From Verrucomicrobiaceae bacterium (lineage in GTDB: Bacteria; Verrucomicrobiota; Verrucomicrobiia; Verrucomicrobiales; Verrucomicrobiaceae): a stretch of 64,000 bases of DNA. The DNA lies in assembly GCA_016713035.1 (NCBI GenBank), contig JADJPW010000003.1:496001-560000 (forward strand). Reading direction: 5' to 3'. Below are positions 8,407 through 15,993 of the stretch, piece after piece; position 1 is the first letter of the stretch, and every line of letters begins with the position of its first letter. Under the pieces are notes generated by a model. It had not been told where the DNA came from, did not search any database, and saw only the letters and a list, made by a program, of their open reading frames with translations. The translations under genes and the position numbers were made by a program.

Positions 8407-9912
8407 ATGAAAATCGCCCCATTGCTCCTCACAGTCGCCTGCCACTTCCTCACCAGTGGCCTATTTGCGGCAGAGCCGCCCGCAAAGCCCAATTTCGTCA
8501 TCATCAATATCGACGATCTCGGTTACGCCGACATTGGCCCCTTTGGCTCCACGCTCAATCGCACGCCGCACCTCGACCGCATGGCCAAAGAGGGTAAAAA
8601 GCTCACTAGCTTTTACGCCGCGCCAGTATGCTCCCCCTCCCGCTCGTCACTCATGACAGGCTGTTACCCGAAACGCGTGCTGCCCATTTCCCATGTGCTC
8701 TTTCCAGCAGGTGCAGTCGGCCTGAATCCTCAGGAAACCACCGTCGCAGAAGTCGTGAAGACCGCCGGCTATGCCACCGCCTGCGTGGGCAAATGGCACC
8801 TCGGCGACCAGCCAGAATTCCTGCCTACTGCGCAGGGATTCGATGAATACCTGGGCATCCCCTACTCCAACGACATGGGACCAGCAGAAGACGGCAGCAA
8901 AAGCGACCTCGGAGCCAAACTGCCCGAGTCACGCCTCGCCAATCTCACTGGGAATGACGAACTGGGCCTACGAGGGCATTCACAACCCCCGCTGCCTCTT
9001 TTAAAGAACAACCGCGTCATCGCCCGCGTGCGCCAAGATGAGCAGCAGGGCATCGTGGAGCGCTACACCACCGCCGCACTCGACTTCATCCAGCGTCATC
9101 GTGAGCAGCCCTTTCTCCTCTATCTCCCGCACAATGCCGTCCACTTCCCCCTCTATCCCGGCAAAGCATGGGCCGGCAAATCACCCCACGGTTATTACAG
9201 CGATTGGGTCGAAGAAGTCGATTGGAGCGTCGGTCGAGTGCTCGATACCCTGCGCCAGCTCGGCCTGGATAAAAAAACACTCGTCCTCTTCACCTCCGAC
9301 AACGGCGGCACCCCCCGCGCCGTGAACAAACCCCTACGCGGCCACAAAGGCAGCACCTGGGAAGGCGGCATCCGCACGTCCACCATCGCCTGGTGGCCAG
9401 GGCAAATCCCCGCTGGCACCAGCAGCGCCGCCATCACTGGCATGTTCGATGTACTGCCCACCATCGCACGCCTCAGCGGTGGTCCCCTTCCCTCTGCCAA
9501 GCTAGACGGCGCAGACATCTGGCCCATCCTCAGTGGAGCCAGCAATGATGGACCGCATGAGACATTCTATTACTTCCGCGGCCTCACCCTAGAGGCCGTC
9601 CGCCAGGGCCCGTGGAAGCTCCACCTCGGACTCGCGCTGCCGGCACAGAACAAAGGCAAAGCCAAAGCAAAATCCAACGGCATCCCCACCGCCCCAGAGC
9701 TCTACCAGCTCGAAAATGACCCCGGCGAAAGCAATAACCAAGCCGCGAGTCATCCAGAAATCGTGCAGCGTCTCCAAGCACTCGCCACCGCGATGGACTC
9801 GGACCTCGGCACACGAGAAATCGGCCCTGGATGCCGCACCCTCGGCCGAGTGACCGCTCCGCAGCCGCTCATCGACAAGGATGGAAAAATCCGCGCCGGA
9901 TTTGAGCCGTAA
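8407..9912 (+). CDS. Arylsulfatase-type sulfatase (family S1, Cys-type)
   Basis: 501 aa with signal peptide (MKIAPLLLTVACHFLTSGLFA). Motifs: NIDDLGYADIGPFG (metal Asp pair), CSPSRSSLMTGCYP (formylglycine Cys), GKWHLGDQPEFLPTAQGFDE (active-site Lys and His), and LFTSDNGG (metal Asp-Asn). These are the full set for an active S1 sulfatase. Compared with the gene upstream it lacks a HEAT-like tail and is of normal length. Only 6 bp separate the two, so they are co-transcribed and probably act on the same glycan at different positions; the substrate is unknown. The convergent gene downstream is sialidase-like, which fits a glycan-degrading locus. Confidence 0.93.
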   Translation: MKIAPLLLTVACHFLTSGLFAAEPPAKPNFVIINIDDLGYADIGPFGSTLNRTPHLDRMAKEGKKLTSFYAAPVCSPSRSSLMTGCYPKRVLPISHVLFPAGAVGLNPQETTVAEVVKTAGYATACVGKWHLGDQPEFLPTAQGFDEYLGIPYSNDMGPAEDGSKSDLGAKLPESRLANLTGNDELGLRGHSQPPLPLLKNNRVIARVRQDEQQGIVERYTTAALDFIQRHREQPFLLYLPHNAVHFPLYPGKAWAGKSPHGYYSDWVEEVDWSVGRVLDTLRQLGLDKKTLVLFTSDNGGTPRAVNKPLRGHKGSTWEGGIRTSTIAWWPGQIPAGTSSAAITGMFDVLPTIARLSGGPLPSAKLDGADIWPILSGASNDGPHETFYYFRGLTLEAVRQGPWKLHLGLALPAQNKGKAKAKSNGIPTAPELYQLENDPGESNNQAASHPEIVQRLQALATAMDSDLGTREIGPGCRTLGRVTAPQPLIDKDGKIRAGFEP

Positions 9913-9966
9913 AATTGACCGACGGAATTCATTTTCAGCCGGTGAAGAGGGAGAAACCCTCCCCAC

Positions 9967-10985
9967 TCACTTCAACCGCACGACAGCATGATACACGGCT
10001 GCTTTGCCGCCCTCATGACTGCTGTAATAAGTCACATGGAGCTGGTCTTCATACCAATAAAGGCCTGGGTAGCTGCAATCGCCCGCACTGGGCAGCTCCA
10101 GCATGGGCTCAAGACCTGCCGCACTCATTTTATAGAGCACCATGTGCGCTCCCGGTGTGGCCCCAAAACCGCGTGAGCCCGCGATGAGTCGCCCATCTGG
10201 AAGCTCGATGAAATTCGGACCACCGCGTGGCTGCTTCAGCGCCGTCCATGTCCATTCCCGATAGGGTGCCTGCGCGATGCCGAGCGCTCCGAGGCGGTTT
10301 CCGCCTTCGCGGTTCACCAACGCCATGGCGCTGCCGTCTTTGAGGAAGCGTACGGTCGTCTCCGTCGGTTGGCCGGGCACATTCAGCAAGGAGGAGAGCT
10401 GCCACACACTGCCATCATCACTCGAGTAGCCTTTGAGGGAGTATTCTTTCTCTGCACCGGGGCCACCCGAGGTCGGGTGGATGTTGTAGCTCACGCCGTA
10501 GAAGCGTTTATCGGCGGGATTCACCACCACCCGCCAGAGTGTATCCCCTTTGGCCAGTAGTTTTTGAAACGGCGTCCACACTTTTCCATCCGTGCTGGTG
10601 GCATAGCGGGACTGGCGAGTCTGCGTGGCTGTCTCGATGCCGGCACAGAGGAGGTAGAGCTTTTTGCCATCGGCAGAGACGATGAGCTTCGGATCACGCA
10701 GGTCACAGCCAGGCTCATTCAGCGTGACATGGTCCACCCAGGTCTTGCCACTCGATGAAAGCATGATGCGGACACTGCCCTCGGGCTTCGTAGCGGTCTC
10801 CCCTTCGCGAAAGCAGCAGTAAAGAAGCGCCTGGTAACGTGTCAGGTCCGTGAAACCCTGATGGCCACCTTTGTCCCAGATTTTTGCACGGAAACAAGTT
10901 CCGCCGTCTGTGCACAGACGGCGGAAGCGGAGACCAGGATGGTGGCGAGTGCGGCAGAGCAGAAATGGCGGAATCGTGAGGTCAT
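9967..10985 (-). CDS. Sialidase-like six-bladed propeller protein, apparent N-terminal frameshift
   Basis: From about 10880 down to the stop at 9967 one frame encodes a BNR/Asp-box propeller: it starts KIWDKGGHQGFTDLTRYQ, has Asp-box-like STDGKVW and SSDDGSVWQ, and ends in the usual WYEDQLHVTYYSSHEGG. The expected signal peptide (ATG at 10985, MTSRFRHFCSAALATILVSA, then VCAQTAELVSVQ) is in another frame. The two join without loss if the T5 run at 10881-10885 (A5 on the coding strand) is read as six bases: GTG CAA AAA ATC TGG gives V-Q-K-I-W. So the gene has a one-base deletion, a sequencing error, or needs slippage. The alternative in-frame ATG at 11001 gives an implausible N-terminus. The family cleaves or binds glycans outside the cell. 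Confidence 0.75.
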
Positions 10986-11031
10986 AGCAAGGTGCCCTCA
11001 AGATACACGAAAACTCTGCCGCGCTAGTTTT

Positions 11032-11514
11032 CTACTTCTGCATTTCCTCCTGCATGACCTGCATGAGCTGTGGGGTGAGAGCCTTGATCTTGCCCTCGGT
11101 CACTACCATCATATCACCCGTCATCGCGAGCTGCTTGGTCAGCAGTGTCTGTCCAGCGGGGGATTCCAGGAGTTTGGTGACGTCTTGCGCCTCCTGCTCG
11201 GTGTAGTGCTTAGCATAAACCTCGGTCACATCGTTTTTGAGCTTCTCCCAGGAGAGGGCCTCACTGACCAGGGCCTTCATTTTCGCCACTGCGCCTTTGA
11301 ATTTCTCCTGCTGGGCCGGGGGGAGTGCCGCCATCTGATCTGCGGAGCCGCCCATCATGCTATCCATCGCCGTGGACATGGAGGAGCTGATCTGCTTCTG
11401 CACCTGGGAAGCGGTGATGAGCTTCTCGATAGCAGCGCGGTGCGAGGCGCTGATTTCCGCCTGGGCGGTGCCGAGAGTGAGTACGAAAGCGAGAGAAAGG
11501 AGGATTTTTTTCAT
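11032..11514 (-). CDS. DUF2059-type exported helical protein
   Basis: 160 aa from the ATG at 11514, which gives a good signal peptide (MKKILLSLAFVLTLGTAQA). The mature protein is almost entirely helical, Met- and Gln-rich, and shows the DUF2059 pattern: AAIEKLITASQVQKQI early, then YAKHYTEQEAQDVTKLLESPAG, a segment typical of the domain, in which a helix hairpin ends in S-P-x-G. Function of the family is unknown; members are periplasmic. It stands alone, between the sialidase-like gene (same strand, downstream) and the secG terminator (upstream). Confidence 0.82.
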   Translation of the reverse strand: MKKILLSLAFVLTLGTAQAEISASHRAAIEKLITASQVQKQISSSMSTAMDSMMGGSADQMAALPPAQQEKFKGAVAKMKALVSEALSWEKLKNDVTEVYAKHYTEQEAQDVTKLLESPAGQTLLTKQLAMTGDMMVVTEGKIKALTPQLMQVMQEEMQK

Positions 11515-11559
11515 AAGGAAGGCCTTTATGCAATGAAACGGCGGTCCAAAGCAAGCGCC

Positions 11560-11595
11560 AAAAAGAAGAAGGCCGCTCAAAAAGCGGCCTTCTTC
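11560..11595 (-). terminator. Rho-independent terminator of secG
   Basis: Perfect 12-bp stem (gaagaaggccgc 11565-11576 with gcggccttcttc 11584-11595), 7-nt loop. On the minus strand it is followed at once by five T (11564-11560). It lies 41 bp past the secG stop and upstream of the DUF2059 gene. Confidence 0.9.
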
Positions 11596-11635
11596 GAAAA
11601 ATGGGCTGTCGGCATTTTTGATGCCTTACGAATCA

Positions 11636-12133
11636 CTATTTCGTCGGTGCTGGAACTGGCGTGGGCGCAGGCGCAGCGGCCTTCGGTGCTGCTTCTGCTG
11701 CCTTCGGTGCTGCTTCTGCTGCCTTTGCAGCGGCAGGAGCTGGCGTGACCGAGATGGCAGGTGCTTTTGCTGCTGCGGGAGCCGCTGTAGGAGCAACCGT
11801 CGTCGTGGCAGGTGCCGCTGGGGTGGTGGTAGCGGGTGCAGCAGGGGCTGGCGGCGGAGTCGCGGGGGTATCACCAAAGAGTTTGCCCTTTCCAGTGGTC
11901 TGCTCACGAGCGGTCAGGATCGCTAGGGAGAAGGTCATGACAAAAAGGATCACTGCCAGCCAGACGGTGAACTTTTGCAGCACATTCGTCGTCTGCGCAC
12001 CCCAGACCTGGCTGGTCATGGAGTCACCGAAAGAGGCACCGAGACCCTCCTGCCGCGGACGCTGCATGAGGACAATGAGGATAAGGAGGAGGCAGACGAT
12101 CACTTCGACCACCGTGAGGATACCGATCAACAT
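11636..12133 (-). CDS. secG: Preprotein translocase subunit SecG with long Ala/Pro-rich tail
   Basis: 165 aa. Residues 1-75 are a normal SecG: two membrane helices (about 2-21 and 55-73) flanking the cytosolic loop VLMQRPRQEGLGASFGDSM, whose QxxxxxGLGxxFG pattern is diagnostic. SecG assists SecYE in protein export. The remaining 90 residues are an unusual low-complexity tail of Ala, Pro, Thr and Lys with a repeated AEAAPKA unit. With the usual SecG topology the tail should lie on the periplasmic side. Proteobacterial SecG tails exist but are generally shorter. It is transcribed from upstream (the ArsR-methyltransferase gene is 63 bp away, same strand) and ends at a strong terminator. Confidence 0.9.
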   Translation of the reverse strand: MLIGILTVVEVIVCLLLILIVLMQRPRQEGLGASFGDSMTSQVWGAQTTNVLQKFTVWLAVILFVMTFSLAILTAREQTTGKGKLFGDTPATPPPAPAAPATTTPAAPATTTVAPTAAPAAAKAPAISVTPAPAAAKAAEAAPKAAEAAPKAAAPAPTPVPAPTK

Positions 12134-12196
12134 AAGAGATAAAGAGGGGGAAAGGGGCGGCCATTATGGGGGCGCTTTCCAGCTTGGCAAGTGCCA

Positions 12197-13141
12197 TCAT
12201 TGCCCCCGCGTCGCCACCGCCAAGAGTGTCTGGAAATGCGGACTCGGCTTCTCCCGGTGGACGATACTCGTCTCGATCTGCTCAAATCCCGCCTGCTCCA
12301 GCATTTCCTGCATCTCGCACTCGGTGAATCCCAGCCACACATCTGCGTAGAGATCCCGCGCCTGCTCAAAGTGATGCTGCAGCAGATCCAGCACCACGAT
12401 ACGCCCGCCGGGCTTCAAAATCGCATGCGCCGCACGGATCGCTGCGGCTGGATTCTGCGCATGGTGCAGCGCCTGGCTCAAAATGGCCAAATCCACGCTC
12501 CCAGGCTCGATCGGTGGCTGCTCCAGGTCGCCCTGGCGATACTCCAGATTGGTGAATCCGTGCTTTTTGGCCAGCTCCGCCCCATAGGCCACCATTTTGT
12601 GACTGCTATCCACCGCGATCACTTTTTGCGCACGCTGCGCCAGCAGTTGGGAGAGCGTGCCCTCACCCGCGCCCAAATCCGCGATGACCAGCGGCGGCAT
12701 CAGTTTGAGAAGCATCTCCCCCAGCCCCTTCCACGAGCGGCCAGGGATGTAGTGACGACCGAATTTCCCTGCTAGCGCATCAAAATACGCCTGCGCAGAC
12801 CGCGCACGCTTTTGCAGCACGATCCGCAGTGCCGTAAGATCCTTCGCCGTCTCCCGCATTTCCGCACCAGCGGCCTCGATCAGCGCCATCAGGTGCTGCT
12901 GCGCCGTTTTTTCCTTTTCCGTGGCTGTACTCAGCCGGTAAAGACGGTTTTTTCCGCTGCGGCGCACATGGATCAGCCCCGCAGCCTGGAGCTTCGCGAG
13001 CTGCGCAGAGATATTGGACTGCGGCAGCGCCATGATCTCCTGGAGCTCTGCCACACTCAGCTCCTCACGCCTTAGCAGCAGCAGCAGCCGCACCCGCGTA
13101 GGATCAGCGACGAGGCCCAGAGATTTTAAAACAGAAGTCAT
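12197..13141 (-). CDS. ArsR-type winged-helix regulator fused to a SAM-dependent methyltransferase
   Basis: 314 aa. Residues 1 to about 90 are an ArsR/SmtB winged helix (LGLVADPTRVRLLLLLRREELSVAELQEIMALPQSNISAQLAKL); no Cys metal-binding pair is obvious in its recognition helix. Residues about 145-314 are a class-I methyltransferase: motif I VIADLGAGEGTLSQLLA, an acidic strand end VIAVDSSHKM, and post-motif GGRIVVLDLL. The fusion is a known architecture, seen in several phyla and sometimes near methionine-cycle genes; the methylated substrate is unknown. The methyltransferase part resembles the UbiE/arsenite-methyltransferase group, but the Cys triad of arsenite methyltransferases is absent. 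It is divergent from folC with 141 bp between them. Confidence 0.87.
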   Translation of the reverse strand: MTSVLKSLGLVADPTRVRLLLLLRREELSVAELQEIMALPQSNISAQLAKLQAAGLIHVRRSGKNRLYRLSTATEKEKTAQQHLMALIEAAGAEMRETAKDLTALRIVLQKRARSAQAYFDALAGKFGRHYIPGRSWKGLGEMLLKLMPPLVIADLGAGEGTLSQLLAQRAQKVIAVDSSHKMVAYGAELAKKHGFTNLEYRQGDLEQPPIEPGSVDLAILSQALHHAQNPAAAIRAAHAILKPGGRIVVLDLLQHHFEQARDLYADVWLGFTECEMQEMLEQAGFEQIETSIVHREKPSPHFQTLLAVATRGQ

Positions 13142-13282
13142 GCGAGTGCGGCGCGGATGCTAGGCTGAGAATGAGAACTGGCAACGCCCATCCCCAGAAT
13201 CTCGCCGCGCACACATCGCACACAGCTCAGATTTCAGTTTTCAGCGCCTCGTTTCCAGACTTCTGTGAGCGCTTTCTTCCTC

Positions 13283-14485
13283 ATGCCCTCCGCCCTCGAC
13301 TGGCTCTACTCCACACAGCTCTTCGGCATCAAGCTAGGCCTCGACGGCGTCCACCGCCTGCTCACCGAGCTACGTCTGCCCGCTGCGGGCCAAAAAATCA
13401 TCCACATCGCCGGGACCAATGGCAAAGGCAGCACGAGTGCCTTCATCCACTCCATCCTGAAAGCCGCAGGGCACAGCGCAGGCCTCTTCACCTCACCGCA
13501 CCTCATCCATTTCCGCGAGCGCATCAGGGACACCCAGCGCTGCATCAGCGATGCCGAGATCGAATCCGGCCTCTGCCGCCTCCGCCAGCATGTGCAGCAC
13601 TGGGAGCCGCACCCCACCTTCTTCGAGCTCGCGCTCGCTCTCGCGCTCGATTGGTTCAGCCAGCGTGAAAACGAGTGGATCGTGCTCGAAACAGGCCTCG
13701 GAGGCCGATTGGATGCCACCAATGCCGCCGCCCCCATCGTCAGCGTCCTCACGCCCATCGGCTGGGATCACATGCAGTTCCTCGGCGATACCCTGGAAAA
13801 AATCGCCGCAGAAAAAGCCGGCATCATCAAGCCCGGCATCCCCGTCGTCACCGCCCCGCAGAGTGCGGAGGCGATGGCGGTCATCACCCGCGTCGCCGCG
13901 CAGCAGGGCTCGCAGCTCATCCGCGTGCAGCAGCCCTGCACGCATCCTCTCGGCCTGCACGGCCCACATCAGCAGTGGAACGCCGCACTCGCCCTCGCCG
14001 CACTCCAGGCCACCGGGCTCACACTTTCCGAAAGCGCCATCGCCGACGGCCTGCAGCACGTTGATTGGCCTGCACGCTTCCAAACCCTACGCCCCGGCCT
14101 CATCCTTGACGGAGCACACAACCCCGACTCCGCGCAGGCCCTCGCCGCTGCCTGGCGGGCAGCATTTGGCGATCAAAAAGCCGCCCTCGTCTTCGGAGCC
14201 GTCGCGGGGAAAGACATCCAGGCCGTCCTGCACGAGCTAGCGCCCATCTGCGCCGAGTGGCATCTCACCGCCTTTGATTCCCCGCGTGCACTCAGCACCG
14301 CCGAGGTGCGCCAAAGCCTCCCCACCGCCGAAACACCCATTTTTGAGCATCCCAGCCCGACGCACGCCCTCCGAGCCATCGCCGACAAAACCCCCGCCCT
14401 CATCTGCGGCAGCCTCTACCTCGCTGGTGAGGTGCTTTCCCTGTTCCAAGGACAACCAGAGTCCTTTCAGCCTAGCATGCAGTGA
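13283..14485 (+). CDS. folC: Folylpolyglutamate/dihydrofolate synthase
   Basis: 400 aa from the ATG at 13283 (a GTG at 13265 would add six residues). Motifs of the Mur-ligase-related family are all present: P-loop IAGTNGKGSTSAFI, TSPHLIHFRERIR (folate/ATP loop), LETGLGGRLDATNA, KAGIIKPGIPVVTAPQ, and the C-terminal-domain start LDGAHNPDSA. The enzyme adds glutamate to dihydropteroate and/or tetrahydrofolate in the cytosol. Verrucomicrobial genomes usually have one such gene. Its stop is close to the ribosome-binding site of the small gene downstream, but the latter seems unrelated. Confidence 0.93.
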   Translation: MPSALDWLYSTQLFGIKLGLDGVHRLLTELRLPAAGQKIIHIAGTNGKGSTSAFIHSILKAAGHSAGLFTSPHLIHFRERIRDTQRCISDAEIESGLCRLRQHVQHWEPHPTFFELALALALDWFSQRENEWIVLETGLGGRLDATNAAAPIVSVLTPIGWDHMQFLGDTLEKIAAEKAGIIKPGIPVVTAPQSAEAMAVITRVAAQQGSQLIRVQQPCTHPLGLHGPHQQWNAALALAALQATGLTLSESAIADGLQHVDWPARFQTLRPGLILDGAHNPDSAQALAAAWRAAFGDQKAALVFGAVAGKDIQAVLHELAPICAEWHLTAFDSPRALSTAEVRQSLPTAETPIFEHPSPTHALRAIADKTPALICGSLYLAGEVLSLFQGQPESFQPSMQ

Positions 14486-14511
14486 GTGGGGGGGGAGGTG
14501 AGAACAGCCGA

Positions 14512-14826
14512 ATGAGCGGAAAGCTTGCCACGATAGCCGCCTTGTGGCATTTTGATCCTGTGATGACGAATGCATTTGCCGATCTCGAACAGGCGTTGAA
14601 TCCCGCCGAGCCCATTTTCACGGTGGAAGGTGCGCGGCGGCTGGTGAACATGCCGCCCAATTCCGAGCGAATTTCCCGTATGGAGGAGCTTGGTGCAAAA
14701 TCGAGCGAAGGCACTCTAAGCGCCGTGGAGCGAAGCGAGTATGAGGCGCTGATTCATTCGTCCAAACTGATGTCGGTGCTTCGCTTGAAGGCAGGAGCCT
14801 TTCTGCAAAACCTCAAGGCCGCCTGA
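14512..14826 (+). CDS. Small helical protein paired with an HNH nuclease
   Basis: 104 aa from the ATG at 14512, chosen because a strong Shine-Dalgarno (ggaggtga, 14494-14501) lies 10 nt upstream. An ATG at 14563 would give 87 aa. The C-terminal half is helical with a recognisable pattern, LGAKSSEGTLSAVERSEYEA followed by a helix ending in LRLKAGAFLQNL. I have seen this in small proteins that directly precede HNH endonuclease genes. The HNH start codon lies one base after this stop, so the two are translationally linked. Function unknown. It could be an antitoxin-like or DNA-targeting partner of the nuclease, but nothing in the sequence proves that. Confidence 0.7.
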   Translation: MSGKLATIAALWHFDPVMTNAFADLEQALNPAEPIFTVEGARRLVNMPPNSERISRMEELGAKSSEGTLSAVERSEYEALIHSSKLMSVLRLKAGAFLQNLKAA

Positions 14827-14827
14827 T

Positions 14828-15229
14828 TTGGATCGGAAGCTACGAGATCGGATTCGAGAGCGTGCGCTTTGGCGCTGCGAATACTGCCGTCTGAGGATGC
14901 AGGATGAAATCGACGCTGCTTTTCACATTGAGCACATCGTGGCAAAGCAGCACCGAGGTCCCACGATAGAGGAAAACCTCGCTCTAGCCTGTTCCGGCTG
15001 CAATCTGCACAAGGGCACCAACCTTTTCAGCCTGGACCCGGATACAAACCAACCAGTGAGGCTCTTTGATCCACGCAAGGACCGCTGGGAAGACCATTTT
15101 CGCCGAGTTGGAGCACGCATCCTAGGAATCACGGGTGTCGGACGCACAACGGCCTGGCTGTTACAGTTCAATAGCGATCTGAATCTGCTGCAAAGGCAGG
15201 CCATCCTCGACAGGCGTGCATTGGATTAA
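14828..15229 (+). CDS. HNH endonuclease
   Basis: 133 aa with a TTG start at 14828, one base after the preceding stop. Zinc-finger-type HNH: first CxxC (CEYCRL) near residue 18, then the catalytic core HIEHIVAKQHRGPTIEENLALACSGCNLHKG, containing the His of IEHI, the Asn of ENLALAC and a second CxxC with CNLHKG. The length and single domain are those of stand-alone HNH nucleases of Cyanobacteria, Planctomycetes and Verrucomicrobia. The biological role (homing, defence, toxin) is not established. No intron, phage or restriction gene is adjacent. Upstream partner: the 104-aa helical protein. Confidence 0.85.
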   Translation: MDRKLRDRIRERALWRCEYCRLRMQDEIDAAFHIEHIVAKQHRGPTIEENLALACSGCNLHKGTNLFSLDPDTNQPVRLFDPRKDRWEDHFRRVGARILGITGVGRTTAWLLQFNSDLNLLQRQAILDRRALD

Positions 15230-15397
15230 GAAGCGATGGATCTGCCCGGTGCCTTGACTTCGACGACGTCAGCCCCTTGCACGGCGTGATCATGGCACCA
15301 TGGAACCGCTCCCAAAATAAGTCGCCGTCGATGTGCTGCTCGAGGACGCAGAGTGAGTTTTAACAGTCAGAGAGCCTCGTGAAGTTCGGGGCCGCCG

Positions 15398-15424
15398 GTC
15401 CTCTGCCGCAGTGGGGCAGAGGAC
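15398..15424. terminator. Candidate terminator hairpin, no T-tract
   Basis: Perfect 10-bp stem gtcctctgcc / ggcagaggac with a 7-nt loop, just past the stop (15434) of the small minus-strand gene. The roughly 200-bp gap 15230-15433 holds nothing else recognisable. Lacking a clear run of T on either strand, it may be a Rho-dependent or RNA-stabilising hairpin. Confidence 0.45.
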
Positions 15425-15433
15425 AGGAGATTT

Positions 15434-15811
15434 TCATGCACTCTCTTTTGTAGCCTCACTCAGAGGCAAAAACTGGCGACGAGTCAGATAGTAGCCCTTC
15501 TCGTCTTTGCGGACGCACGCGGTGAGCTTCCAAGAAAGCCTTGTTGTCGATGATGTGTCGGAATTGGAGATGAAATCACACTCTAAATCGCACCAGCCAC
15601 CCAAGTCTGGTCTCCGACATCGAACAATCAAAGTTGCAGGCATGGCTCTGCGAGTGGTGCCAAGGCTAACGCTGTCTCGCCACTGTTTATCTGCGACGAA
15701 AGTGATAGCGACATCGAATCGATGTCCCTCGGACATCATCTGATCAATCTCGTCTCGAAGTACTTCTAAGGTGATGAAGTCCTCCAAATCTTTGGATGGT
15801 AGAAAGTCCAT
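15434..15811 (-). CDS. Hypothetical protein
   Basis: 125 aa, not recognised. It looks like a real soluble alpha/beta protein rather than a chance frame. The N-terminus MDFLPSKDLEDFITLEVLRDEI is helical and acidic, the middle alternates strands (FDVAITFVADKQW, ATLIVRCRRPDLGGWCDLEC) and the end is basic. There is no signal peptide or membrane segment. It stands alone between the HNH gene and the DUF1592 gene, with visibly different codon choice (more A/T) from its neighbours, which may suggest transfer. Start not supported by a clear ribosome-binding site. Confidence 0.5.
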   Translation of the reverse strand: MDFLPSKDLEDFITLEVLRDEIDQMMSEGHRFDVAITFVADKQWRDSVSLGTTRRAMPATLIVRCRRPDLGGWCDLECDFISNSDTSSTTRLSWKLTACVRKDEKGYYLTRRQFLPLSEATKESA

Positions 15812-15993
15812 GAAATGTAACTTTACGACAACAAAGTAGTCCAGAGCTTGAGCTCGTCACCGACTATTCGCAGGAGAATGGCGATTTGGCCTGCCACGCT
15901 TTTCGCGCTAAAGCGCTGGAGTACTTTCGCTGAGGCTGATTCGAGGGTGGTGGCTGGCGAGGGCACAGAAGGGAAGCTGGCGTGTCCACATGC

